IMG/VR virus record: IMGVR_UViG_3300032249_000435
Span: 1-44,454 of that record
Strand: one strand, 5' to 3'
Length of the DNA: 44,454 nucleotides
From: a virus
The position numbers and the translations under genes were made by a program. Each line of letters starts with the position of its first letter. The stretch's first letter is position 1. Under the pieces are notes generated by a model. It was given only the letters and a program-made list of their open reading frames with translations, did not search any database and was not told the origin of the DNA. Of this stretch, positions 14,352-23,141 are shown piece by piece.

Positions 14352-16937
14352 TTATTGTGCGCTAAAGTCATCAATTGTGTTATTAGTATATGCAGCCCCT
14401 GGTATAGCGATGATTCCATTAGAAGTTCCTCCAGCTGTTTGAGTAGTGGAAATAGTACCAGTACTGCCTGTAAAGTTTGGTCCAGAGTAACCTGTAGCAA
14501 CTATGCTATTACCTGAAGTAACTACTTGTATTGAATTCACTTGTGCCATTCCAACATCTGACACTACAGCTTGAGTGACAGTTCCAGAAACGCTCTTAGA
14601 CAACCGCAAGTAGTAGTTGTACTCAGTAACAGTACAGTAATCAGGGCAAACTCCCCCAGCAGGAGTGTTGTCTGTACACGTCCAATCGTAAATCCCTGAC
14701 CCTCCACAAACACTAGCGTTTGAGTAGTCATACAACGCTCCACAGTTTCCTACAAAAGAGCTATTAAAACATCCACCTTGACCAAATGTAGGACCACTAA
14801 CACAGGTTCCATTAGCTTGGAAACAGAAACAGTTGTAGGAACCGCAGATGGCGGTATATGTATATGAAGAATTATGAGCAGTTGCAGCCCACCAAGTGTT
14901 TGAAGCACTTACCCAAAAAGCCACCCCCTGACCTTGACCAACAGTTCCTGCTTTAATAGTGGCGTTTGCATTTCCAAAAGGAACAGTCGCTAACGCGTAG
15001 CCATTATTGTATGTGTTTACAATGGCAGCACTTCCATTAGCATTCCAAATCCCTGATTGAGCAACCCAAGCAACCCCTGAAGAAGATGTACCTAAACTTC
15101 CTGACGTTGTTCTGTTAAAGTTGTCTGATATAGCAGGAAGAGGAGTTACAGATGAAGAAGTGGTTGTTCCGCTACCTTGTCCAACGCTATTTCGTGCTTT
15201 TAAAGTAAATGTGTAAGTAGTAGCTGCAGCAAATGTTCCTGTAACTGTAACAGTTCCTCCAGCAGCTGTTGGGGTTCCAGAGTAGGTTAGGTTAATTGCA
15301 GGAGTAGAAACAATGTCTCCTGTACTTGTTCCGCTTCCTGTCCAAGCAATAAGTGCTGACCCGTTTTGAGAAATTGCACCATAAGTTAATGTAACGGAAG
15401 TAGTACTTGTCACAGCTGCACTTAAGCTTGCAGGTGCACTTGGAGCTGTTGCCGCAAATGGAGTAATAGTTTGAGAGGTAGCTGTTGCAGTTCCAATAGG
15501 GTTAGTAATACTAAAAGGTACTGTGTACTGAGTTCCTTGTGCGTAAGACGCTGTGTAGGTTAAAGCTCCAGAAACATTTCCTACAGGAGTGGTACCACCA
15601 ACTGTTGTAGATATTGTTGGTGAAATAGTTGAAGCATAAGAAGTTACTGCTAATCCACCGTTGTTATACGAGTAAGTTCCTGTGATGTTTGTATTACCAC
15701 TGCTTGTAAGCGCAAATGTTGGAGTACTTGGGGCGGTAGCAGCAGTACGAGAGTTACTTGCAGCTGAAACTTGACCATCTCCATTGGCATTTACTGCTCT
15801 AAGAATAACAGTGTAAGAAGTACCAGATGTGAAGGCTGGGGTTCCAGAGGTGCTTTGAGTAGTTAACGTGATTGGGCTGGTAGTACCTGGTGCAGTAGCA
15901 TAAGTTGTTCCACCGTCTGTAGAGTACTTGTACGATGTTATTGCAGACCCACCTGTGCTTGTTGGCGTAGTAAACGTTAAAGTAAACTGTGGGTTAGAGC
16001 CGTAAGCAATCCCTGTTACGTTTGACAAAGTACCGATGGTAGGAGCAGTTGGTATAGCTGCAATAAACCCACTAACACCAGTTGATGCAGTAGATGTGCC
16101 ACGTGCATTAGTTGCTGTAACGGTATAGGTGTATGTATTTGTTCCAGACTCAGTTACAACTATAGGCGATGTGGCTCCTGTGTTTGAAGCCCCACTTGAA
16201 GAAGTTACTGTGTATCCAGTAATAGTTGAACCACCTGTCGCATTGGCTGAAAAAGCAACACTTGACTGTGGAGCATTTGCTGGTTGTCCAGCAACATTCG
16301 TTACGGAGTTAATTGTTGGAGCTTGAGGTACAGAGGAAGGTGTTATTGAAGAGCTTGCAGAAGATGCCAAACTTGTTCCATTGGAGTTAGTTGCAGTAAC
16401 GGTATATGTTCTAGCAGTACCAACAGTGTCCGAAACAGTGACTGGAGAAGATGCTCCAGAACCAGTGTTCGTGCTTGAAGAAGTAGCCGTGTAACTAGAT
16501 ATTGTTTTTCCACCAGTTGCGTTGCCTGTAAACACCACAGCAATGTTTGCCGAGCCTGTATACGCTTGACTATCAGCAAGTGTTGGTGTCCCAATAGTTG
16601 GAGCCTGTGGAACAGTTGTAGCAGTAATGCTATTAGATGCAGCAGAGGCAGAGCCTGTACCTACAAAGTTTGTTGCTGTTACTGTAAATGTGTATGCAGT
16701 ATTAGACTGAAGTCCAGTAACGGTTAAAGGCGAAGAAGCACCTGTAGCGGTAAATCCACCAGGACTAGATGTAGCTGTGAACGAGGTTGCTTCAAATCCA
16801 ACTGCGCTAGGAGTAAAAGAGACTGTTGCTGCGCCATTGTTATAGGCTCTAGATGTACCAACGTCTGTAGATGTACCAATCGTTGGAGCGTTAGGTGTTT
16901 GCCTACGGCTAGACGCTGGTATTCCAAAAATGGACAT
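14352..16937 (-). CDS. FN3-repeat fibre/adhesin with C-terminal Cys-rich domain (861 aa)
   Basis: Residues 14-600 hold about six fibronectin type III-like repeats of 90-100 residues (AYTFTVTATNFVGTGSAS, TYTVTATNSNG, TYTVTATNARG, SYTVILRAVNANG). Repeat 3 onward shows PTAPTIG or APSAPASL starts. Residues 602-861 begin SDNFNRTTSGSLG and WVAQSGIWNANG, a LamG-like or glycan-binding lectin fold. Inserted at about 698-768 is a segment with ten Cys (positions 698, 703, 705, 712, 723, 732, 744, 754, 764 and 768). It is probably an exposed fibre or host-binding protein. Its start is coupled to an upstream TAA. Confidence 0.78.
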   Translation of the reverse strand: MSIFGIPASSRRQTPNAPTIGTSTDVGTSRAYNNGAATVSFTPSAVGFEATSFTATSSPGGFTATGASSPLTVTGLQSNTAYTFTVTATNFVGTGSASAASNSITATTVPQAPTIGTPTLADSQAYTGSANIAVVFTGNATGGKTISSYTATSSSTNTGSGASSPVTVSDTVGTARTYTVTATNSNGTSLASSASSSITPSSVPQAPTINSVTNVAGQPANAPQSSVAFSANATGGSTITGYTVTSSSGASNTGATSPIVVTESGTNTYTYTVTATNARGTSTASTGVSGFIAAIPTAPTIGTLSNVTGIAYGSNPQFTLTFTTPTSTGGSAITSYKYSTDGGTTYATAPGTTSPITLTTQSTSGTPAFTSGTSYTVILRAVNANGDGQVSAASNSRTAATAPSTPTFALTSSGNTNITGTYSYNNGGLAVTSYASTISPTISTTVGGTTPVGNVSGALTYTASYAQGTQYTVPFSITNPIGTATATSQTITPFAATAPSAPASLSAAVTSTTSVTLTYGAISQNGSALIAWTGSGTSTGDIVSTPAINLTYSGTPTAAGGTVTVTGTFAAATTYTFTLKARNSVGQGSGTTTSSSVTPLPAISDNFNRTTSGSLGTSSSGVAWVAQSGIWNANGSAAIVNTYNNGYALATVPFGNANATIKAGTVGQGQGVAFWVSASNTWWAATAHNSSYTYTAICGSYNCFCFQANGTCVSGPTFGQGGCFNSSFVGNCGALYDYSNASVCGGSGIYDWTCTDNTPAGGVCPDYCTVTEYNYYLRLSKSVSGTVTQAVVSDVGMAQVNSIQVVTSGNSIVATGYSGPNFTGSTGTISTTQTAGGTSNGIIAIPGAAYTNNTIDDFSAQ

Positions 16938-17006
16938 TAATGTATTCCTATCCCACAGTAAGAGGCAGACTCTCTCATTGTCTCAAAAATACTGCGGGTT
17001 GTGGTG

Positions 17007-17675
17007 CTAACGAACCCAAACCATTCCTACATCTGCTGTAGGACGTAAGTTAGACTCTTTCCAACCACCAGACTCCCACTCATCTTTATGTGATGTAATC
17101 CAGTCACATAGATGGAAGTCTTTTATTGGAAACCATTCTGTTGGCTCTTCTAAATAATTAACAATGAACTGGGGCGCTACTTCCGTATACCCTAACTCCT
17201 CTAAGTATTCTAACTGGGAGCAGTGCTCTCCGCTGGTAACATCCGTCCACTCAAAGGTTAACATTCCATACTTTTGAGTCATGCCTTTAAATACAGACCA
17301 TTCGGCGCCCTCAACATCTATTTTCATTAAATCAGGTACGCCATATATCTTAACTAAAGTATCTACTGTTATAGTGTTTGCTGAAATAGTTCTAAAGCCT
17401 TTACCAGCATAAGGCATATCATCAGAGGTAAGCCAGTCTTTATTTAGAGTAGATAGCCCATCTTCTTCAGCCTCATAGAAGGTTACGCGTTCATTATTTG
17501 AATCAGAGACGGCTACCTTTAAAGGTATTACATTAGGATTATAAATAAAAGCAGATGCTAACTGTTTAAAGATTATAGGCGCAGGCTCTAAGGCAACAAC
17601 CGTATATCCTTTACTAAGGCCAGCTACTGTGGCATCTCCGCGGTTTGCGCCAATATCAAATAGAAGCAATTCCAA
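17007..17675 (-). CDS. FkbM-family SAM-dependent methyltransferase
   Basis: Near the N-terminus (residues 5-14) lies LFDIGANRGD, the SAM-binding glycine motif, followed by VVALEPAP. LMKIDVEGAEWSVFKG near 117-132 is the FkbM signature. At 222 residues the domain is near complete. The start is TTG at 17673-17675, or TTG six bases later with better spacing from GAAAGG, inside the preceding gene. FkbM enzymes methylate sugar or small-molecule hydroxyls, and here it sits after a GH130-like and a helical-repeat protein. Confidence 0.85.
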   Translation of the reverse strand: MELLLFDIGANRGDATVAGLSKGYTVVALEPAPIIFKQLASAFIYNPNVIPLKVAVSDSNNERVTFYEAEEDGLSTLNKDWLTSDDMPYAGKGFRTISANTITVDTLVKIYGVPDLMKIDVEGAEWSVFKGMTQKYGMLTFEWTDVTSGEHCSQLEYLEELGYTEVAPQFIVNYLEEPTEWFPIKDFHLCDWITSHKDEWESGGWKESNLRPTADVGMVWVR

Positions 17676-18219
17676 TCCTTTCCATATTAGAGCGCACTGC
17701 GTTCTTATACTCTTCTGGCATACTCTCTTTAGATAGCTTTAGTAAAAGCTCTGCGCTTTCATCTTTGCGACCAATCCACCAAGCGCTTACAGCCTTTTCA
17801 AACTCAAGCACATACTCTCCGTGGTAGCCAACGTCAGCAGGAAGCGGCTCCCATGCAGGAACAGACAGACCCACCTCAGCCCAGGTATAGCACTCTTGCC
17901 AAGCACCCTGGCGCTCATAGAACTGTGACATAAGGAAGTAAGCCTCTGGGCGCTCTGGAATATGCGCTATCGCTTGCAAAATACAATTACTAACAGTATT
18001 AACCCTATCGTTCTGGTCTGCAAAACAACTAGCCATACGAAGTAAAGAGGTGTATACAATAGTCGGATGAGTATCTACCCCGTACTCTGCGGCTCGGAGG
18101 TAAAAAGAAACAGCAGATGCTGTTTGATTAATACTCTGGTATTCAACAGCGCATTTAAAGTTTAACTCAGGATTAAATGGGTCTGTAGAAAGCTCAATAA
18201 CTAACTCTTCAATTTTCAT
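17656..18219 (-). CDS. TPR-like helical-repeat protein (187 aa)
   Basis: The protein is mostly alpha-helical with repeat-like blocks: NPELNFKCAVEYQSINQTAS, then FYLRAAEYG, then RPEAYFLMSQFYERQGAW. These are spaced like tetratricopeptide repeats, as found beside or fused to glycosyltransferases. The ATG lies 11 bases inside the GH130-like gene and the end overlaps the methyltransferase by 20 bases, so the three are translated together. A scaffold or partner role for the two enzymes is inferred. Confidence 0.65.
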   Translation of the reverse strand: MKIEELVIELSTDPFNPELNFKCAVEYQSINQTASAVSFYLRAAEYGVDTHPTIVYTSLLRMASCFADQNDRVNTVSNCILQAIAHIPERPEAYFLMSQFYERQGAWQECYTWAEVGLSVPAWEPLPADVGYHGEYVLEFEKAVSAWWIGRKDESAELLLKLSKESMPEEYKNAVRSNMERIGIASI

Positions 18220-19207
18220 AAGAAAGCGCCTCTACAATTAAGTCTTCTACAACCAATTTGGGTGTACGTAAAATAAATGCTGCATTATCTTGGAAGCCAA
18301 AAGAAATAAGTAAATCACCATTGTGAACAGCAGCTCCAGCACAGAACTCAATCCGTGCATCTAAGAAGGAGAACTCTTTACTTAGTCCTACTAGGTTTAG
18401 TTGGTCATCCCACACGCATAAGCGATGGCGATAAATTCCATCCTTCTGTCCCAGATAGTTTTTAAATAAATCAACCTCATGGGTAATACTGATGTACATA
18501 TTGCCCCACCGAACTACCTGTGAGCTACCTCGTTGGTCTTTAATAGGCTGTAGACCTTGACGAACAAAGACTTGCTCACACTTTGGTTCTGTAGGGTCTG
18601 CTTTAACAACCTCTACAGGAGAGGTCCACTTAACAAAGTGATATGGTTTATCTAATACAGGTACCCAGTTCTTTTCGCAATAAGAGCTGTCATCTCCTGG
18701 AGCAGGAATTCGGGTTCTATTTATTTCAGAAATAGCCCACGTATCTTTATCTATAGTAACTTCACTATATTCCATACGGCCTTGACCGTTAGTAGTTGTA
18801 TCTCTACGAACCCCAACTAAGTAGTACTTGTTATCCCACTGCATTAGACGAGCATCTTCTAGCCCAACAAACTCCCAGATAGGCTCATGAAGTTTGAGCA
18901 TTTCTACTTTTGCGTAGTCAGTCATCTCTAGCTCAGAGTTCAATCTACATAGGTAGTTCTCAGTCACAAGGCGCTGATCTTTTTCTGGATGCAGATAAGA
19001 CAGAGGTCCCCAACGAGCTGGGAACTTCTGAGTATTTTCAGAGTGATATAGGGTGTAATTTACGTGGCGCAAATTAACTAAGATGTCCCCATCACTATCT
19101 ATAAAGATAGACGGGTTCATCAATCCTGTACCAGAAGTTAGTCCCTCTTCAATAACAATAGGGGCCAGCTTTCCACCATGTTCTACCGATTTTTGTACCA
19201 GATTCAT
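18209..19207 (-). CDS. GH130/GH43-like beta-propeller glycan enzyme (332 aa)
   Basis: The sequence has MNPSIFIDSDGDILVNLR near 30, IWEFVGLEDARLM at 110-122 and EKNWVPV at 178-184, plus a C-terminal FCAGAAVHNGDLLISFGFQD. GLEDAR with following hydrophobics and the propeller-like strand repeats resemble the GH130 mannoside phosphorylase family, where ED(P/A)R carries the catalytic acid. Arg here replaces the more usual PR form, so activity is unsure. The ribosome site is AAAAGG. It could trim or transfer sugars on the virion or host surface. Confidence 0.68.
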   Translation of the reverse strand: MNLVQKSVEHGGKLAPIVIEEGLTSGTGLMNPSIFIDSDGDILVNLRHVNYTLYHSENTQKFPARWGPLSYLHPEKDQRLVTENYLCRLNSELEMTDYAKVEMLKLHEPIWEFVGLEDARLMQWDNKYYLVGVRRDTTTNGQGRMEYSEVTIDKDTWAISEINRTRIPAPGDDSSYCEKNWVPVLDKPYHFVKWTSPVEVVKADPTEPKCEQVFVRQGLQPIKDQRGSSQVVRWGNMYISITHEVDLFKNYLGQKDGIYRHRLCVWDDQLNLVGLSKEFSFLDARIEFCAGAAVHNGDLLISFGFQDNAAFILRTPKLVVEDLIVEALSYEN

Positions 19208-19224
19208 TTGTGCCTTTTCAGTTG

Positions 19225-19428
19225 TTATTCTAGTGGAATTGATTCATCTGCTTCTGTAGGAATTTCTTGGGGTTGTGATAAGTCTTCTAACTTAGTCTCT
19301 GCCATTAACACATACTGACCTTGACCACATTGAACGCAAGTTGGGTAAACCATTGGGTCTTCCTCATTGCGAGTTTCCATGTAGCTTTTATTGCAGCAGT
19401 TAGATTCGTATTCATATCGTGTTGCCAT
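19225..19428 (-). CDS. Small zinc-ribbon protein (67 aa)
   Basis: The 67-residue protein has CC near residues 11-12 and CVQCG near 31-35, giving two Cys pairs for a zinc site, followed by an acidic, Pro-rich tail. It begins MATRYEYES after AAGGAG. It lies between the glycine-rich block and the glycan cassette. Function unknown. Confidence 0.7.
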   Translation of the reverse strand: MATRYEYESNCCNKSYMETRNEEDPMVYPTCVQCGQGQYVLMAETKLEDLSQPQEIPTEADESIPLE

Positions 19429-19460
19429 TTTTTATCTCCTTAGTTGTGTAAATATATCAT

Positions 19461-20354
19461 TTAATAATAAATTAGTATAGCCCCATTACCGCCAGAACCA
19501 GCGGTTCCAGACGTAGTTGCTACCATTCCTACAGCACCACCTGCTCCTCCACCACCTCCACCTAAACCACCGTTGCCGCCAGTAAGAAAGGTTGCGCTTA
19601 AACCATTTCCTAAATATCCTGCGCCACCACCACCTGCGCCAGACCTTTGAGGGTTAAATACTCCAGTTGAACCCGCACCGCCAGTAAAGAAATCACTATT
19701 TCCTCCTCTACCACCTGTTATTGGGAATGGGTTATTTAATGTATTTGAGCCGTTTGCAGAACCACCACCACCACCCACTAGGCCTGAACCACCTGCCCCT
19801 CCTGTTTGTTGACCACCATCTCCAGCTCGGCCCCCACCTCCGCCTGAAACACCATCCCCACCCGCCTGACCTGTTCCTGAAGCAGCACCGCCGCCGCCAC
19901 CCCCATAACCATAACTACCTGCACCTGCAGCGGGTGCTCCTGTGTAAGAGACTGTAGAGTTAGTACTGCCAGCAGTTGTTGCGCCGCCCCCGCCCCCACC
20001 TACGGTATTATCATTACCTCCACCACCTCCTCCACCTGCAAATACCATTCCATAAATTGTTGCGCCACCCGCAGACCCATTAGCAAGATTTGCTGTACCA
20101 ATACCGCCTGCTCCAACAGTTGCGGTTCCTCCTACAAAAGTCCAGCCAGCAGAGAATCCACCTGCACCGCCACCGCTAGCCCCATAAAGCCCACCGCCAC
20201 CTGAACCACCGCCACCAATTGCAATTACATAAACACGCTGAATACCTGTAGGTATTGTTACAGGAAATGTTCCAGGGCTGGTAAACACTTGTTGTAGTTT
20301 TAACCCATACGGGCTATCAGTAAATGATGAATTGCTATATATAGATGCGCTCAT
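19461..20354 (-). CDS. Glycine-rich virion protein, family A, copy 2 (297 aa)
   Basis: The N-terminal 50 residues (IYSNSSFTDSPYGLKLQQVF, then TFPVTIPTGIQRVYVIAIGG) form a beta-like anchor. The rest is long runs of Gly with Ala/Ser/Thr and isolated hydrophobics, ending in ILIYY. Its start closely matches the gene at 21211-22284. Gly-rich phage proteins of this kind are tail or fibre tips able to form polyglycine II-like bundles, as in the S16 gp38 adhesins. That role is inferred. The start has an AAGGAG site. Confidence 0.7.
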   Translation of the reverse strand: MSASIYSNSSFTDSPYGLKLQQVFTSPGTFPVTIPTGIQRVYVIAIGGGGSGGGGLYGASGGGAGGFSAGWTFVGGTATVGAGGIGTANLANGSAGGATIYGMVFAGGGGGGGNDNTVGGGGGGATTAGSTNSTVSYTGAPAAGAGSYGYGGGGGGAASGTGQAGGDGVSGGGGGRAGDGGQQTGGAGGSGLVGGGGGSANGSNTLNNPFPITGGRGGNSDFFTGGAGSTGVFNPQRSGAGGGGAGYLGNGLSATFLTGGNGGLGGGGGGAGGAVGMVATTSGTAGSGGNGAILIYY

Positions 20355-20366
20355 TATTTGTTCTCC

Positions 20367-21200
20367 TTAGTAGAAAAGATAAAGTATTCCATTGCCGCCA
20401 TTTCCATTAACTCCAGTAGATAGGCAACCAGCGCCGCCACCACCTAAACCACCATTTTGATTTGTAGCGCTATTAACAATACCTGCGCCACCGCCTCCAT
20501 TTGCTCCAGAAGCGCCTGTTGTCACGGCACCTGTAAGAATGTTTAATCCATTACCGCCAGTTCCACTTCCTGCGCCACCGCCACCGCCATAGCCACCGCC
20601 ACCACCTGTTAAACCTGAACCACCGTCACCGCCAAAAATTCCAGAGGTAGTTGAAAATACACCACCTCCACCTGAAATACCGTTACCGCCATTGCGAGTT
20701 GCTCCGCCCCCGCCACCACCGCCTGCACCCGTGCTACCAACTGCACCACCTGGCATACCCCAATAATTAGTTGCACCATTAGCAAGAGCACCACCGCCAC
20801 CGCCTAGAAATCCAACACCCGAACCACCAAAACCACCGCCACCAGCAATAATGTGACCGTATCTAGTGAAACCACCTGATGTTCCACTACCACCACCAGT
20901 ACCGCCTGCACCCACTACACAAGTTGGACTTGCTATAGTCCAACCCCAAGCAACACCACCACCGCCGCCTGAACCTAGAACTGAGCCATTTGCACCGCCA
21001 CCGCCACCTACGCAAATTGCGTACACCCAAGTAATACCTGTGGGGATTACAACTAGACCGCTAAGTGTAATAACTTGTTGAACTTGTAAACCATAAGGAA
21101 GAATAGTAGAGGTAAACCCAGCAGGCGTGACTGTATTAGCAGAGGCATGCCAAGTATTAACTTGAGTCCCTGCTTTATTTTTGCGGAATATATGTGTCAT
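20367..21200 (-). CDS. Glycine-rich virion protein, family B, copy 2 (277 aa)
   Basis: The N-terminus reads QVNTWHASANTVTPAGFTS, ILPYGLQVQQV and PTGITWVYAICVGGGGG, and is followed by Gly-rich segments to the end (ILYLFY). The same N-terminal blocks occur in the gene at 22293-23141. The AAGGAG site and 12-base gap show it is in the same operon as its neighbours. Probably a fibre or adhesin component; function not proven. Confidence 0.7.
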   Translation of the reverse strand: MTHIFRKNKAGTQVNTWHASANTVTPAGFTSTILPYGLQVQQVITLSGLVVIPTGITWVYAICVGGGGGANGSVLGSGGGGGVAWGWTIASPTCVVGAGGTGGGSGTSGGFTRYGHIIAGGGGFGGSGVGFLGGGGGALANGATNYWGMPGGAVGSTGAGGGGGGGATRNGGNGISGGGGVFSTTSGIFGGDGGSGLTGGGGGYGGGGGAGSGTGGNGLNILTGAVTTGASGANGGGGAGIVNSATNQNGGLGGGGAGCLSTGVNGNGGNGILYLFY

Positions 21201-21210
21201 TTATTTCTCC

Positions 21211-22284
21211 TTAGTAATAAATTAAAACTGCGCCGTTTCCACCCGATCCACCAGATGCAGACAGTCTTCCAGTAGCACCAACAGAATTTCCACCCCCGCC
21301 ACCACCTGCACCTCCATTTCCCCCACTTGCTCCTGATCCATTTCCACCAGGGCCAAAAAACCCACCACCGCCTCCTCCGCCACCGCCTGTAGTTTGTCTA
21401 TATGTTCCGCCTGATGTATAAGTTCCAGTTGAAGCATTTGCCACAGTGAACTGAGTTAATGATGCACTTGTAATTGCTACGTTTCCAAGGTTTGCTGTTG
21501 TAAATCCTAAAATTCCAGTTGTACTAATAAACTGCCCAGCAGTAAGCGTGTTTTCTGCTGTATAAGTAATTGTTGTTCCATCAGCTACTACGTTTGTAAT
21601 ACTTCCTGTTAGTGCTGTATTACTTCCACCAGTACCTCCTGCAAAATAATCACCATCGCCACCTAACCCACCAACAAAAGTAGTAGCGGTAAAATTGCTT
21701 CCTCCAGGAGTATTATTAGATGCAGCACCACCACTACCAATTAAACCTCTACCGCCTTGGTAAGGACCAAATGGACCGCCACCATTGTTACTGCTGCCTG
21801 CTCCACTAGCTGAAACACCTGCGCCACCTGCAGAGTTTGCACCAACAGCAGGTACTGCATAGCCTGGGTTTGTGCTTGGTGCACCTGTATAGGAGACACC
21901 ACCTGGAGTAACTGCACCGCCACCTGCTCCACTACCTCCGCCATTAGTACCACCACCACCACCTGAAGCAAAAACCATTCCATAAACTGTAGAGCCTCCA
22001 ATAGAGCCTGCACTGTTACTGCCACCTACTCCACCAGCACCTACAGTGCAAGTATTGGAAACATAAGTCCAACCAGCAGAGAATCCACCTGCACCGCCAC
22101 CACCACCCCAAAAGTTGATGGCGTGAGAACCACCACCGCCACCACCAATGCAAACTGCATAAACTCTTTGAATACCAGCAGGAATTACAACTGGAAATGT
22201 TCCAGGGGTAGAAAATACTTGTTGCAGCTTTAACCCCAAAGGGGTATCACTGTAAGATGAATTGTCATAGATAGTTAAACTCAT
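21211..22284 (-). CDS. Glycine-rich virion protein, family A, copy 1, with inserted beta module (357 aa)
   Basis: The start IYDNSSYSDTPLGLKLQQVF matches the family A copy at 19461-20354, and so does the end (AVLIYY). Residues about 227-297 are different: a non-glycine, beta-rich module with GTTITY and ASLTQFTVANAS, closely similar to an insertion in the baseplate J-like protein. The rest is Gly-rich, with Gly runs on both sides of the module. This shows a module added to one copy only. The ribosome site is AAGGAG. Confidence 0.72.
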   Translation of the reverse strand: MSLTIYDNSSYSDTPLGLKLQQVFSTPGTFPVVIPAGIQRVYAVCIGGGGGGSHAINFWGGGGGAGGFSAGWTYVSNTCTVGAGGVGGSNSAGSIGGSTVYGMVFASGGGGGTNGGGSGAGGGAVTPGGVSYTGAPSTNPGYAVPAVGANSAGGAGVSASGAGSSNNGGGPFGPYQGGRGLIGSGGAASNNTPGGSNFTATTFVGGLGGDGDYFAGGTGGSNTALTGSITNVVADGTTITYTAENTLTAGQFISTTGILGFTTANLGNVAITSASLTQFTVANASTGTYTSGGTYRQTTGGGGGGGGGFFGPGGNGSGASGGNGGAGGGGGGNSVGATGRLSASGGSGGNGAVLIYY

Positions 22285-22292
22285 TGTTCTCC

Positions 22293-23141
22293 TTAGTAGA
22301 AAATGTAAAGAATTCCATTGCCGCCAAGACCCTGAGTAGAACCATTATTTGGTCCACCGCCACCGCCACCGCCAAGACCACCATTACCACCAGCGCCACC
22401 TATTGCGTTTCCGCCATTGCCTGCAATACCCGCACCTGCACCACCGCCACCACCGCCACCTGAACCACCAGTTGTTATTGCGCCAGTTAAAATGTTTAGA
22501 CCGTTGCCGCCAGCACCATTGGGTGCTCCCCCACCAGCGCCAACTAAACCTGAACCTCCAGCACCGCCTACTGCACCTGGTGGAGCACCATAAATTGCTT
22601 GACCTGGTCCACCTGAAATTCCGTCTCCACCTTTAACTGATAAAAAACCACCGCTAACATAACTATTGCCGCCACCTGCGCTACCAATGTTGTTTCCACC
22701 AGCACCACCTGGCATTCCATAATAATTTGCTCCTGCTGTACCAAAGTTACTAGCGCCTAAAAGTCCAGTATTACCACCACCAGCAATAATGTGACCATAT
22801 CGGGTAAAACCACCAGGTGAATTATTGTTTCCACTCCCACCTGCACCAACTATGCAAGTTGATTGTGCAAGTGTCCAACCCCACGCAACTCCACCTGCTG
22901 CACCTGCATAACCACCAGAACCACCATATGCCGCTGACCCACCACCACCAACGCATATTGCATAAACCCAAGTAATACCAGCAGGAATTGTCACAGATGT
23001 TGTTCCAGCATTGATTGTGTGGCGAAGGGTTAAGCCGTGTGGAAGTATGAAAGATGTTTGAGCGGTAGGTGTTACAGTGTCATTTTGAGTCCAACTATTT
23101 ACTTGCGAGCCAGACTCGCCTCTGCGAATCGGGTTAGCCAT
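22293..23141 (-). CDS. Glycine-rich virion protein, family B, copy 1 (282 aa)
   Basis: The start (GSQVNSWTQNDTVTP, SFILPHGLTLRHTI, PAGITWVYAICVGGGG) is nearly the same as the family B copy at 20367-21200, followed by Gly-rich repeats and an end (ILYIFY) of the same kind. Its ATG shares its A with the stop of the preceding gene (TAATG). It opens the B-A-B-A series in transcription order. Confidence 0.7.
   Translation of the reverse strand: MANPIRRGESGSQVNSWTQNDTVTPTAQTSFILPHGLTLRHTINAGTTSVTIPAGITWVYAICVGGGGSAAYGGSGGYAGAAGGVAWGWTLAQSTCIVGAGGSGNNNSPGGFTRYGHIIAGGGNTGLLGASNFGTAGANYYGMPGGAGGNNIGSAGGGNSYVSGGFLSVKGGDGISGGPGQAIYGAPPGAVGGAGGSGLVGAGGGAPNGAGGNGLNILTGAITTGGSGGGGGGGAGAGIAGNGGNAIGGAGGNGGLGGGGGGGPNNGSTQGLGGNGILYIFY

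Noticed and set aside
16937-16978. 13-codon frame (MRESASYCGIGIH) ending in TAATG before the FN3 fibre gene
   Set aside because: Too short, weak ribosome site and no recognisable pattern; the TAATG could be chance. It might be a leader peptide but cannot be supported.
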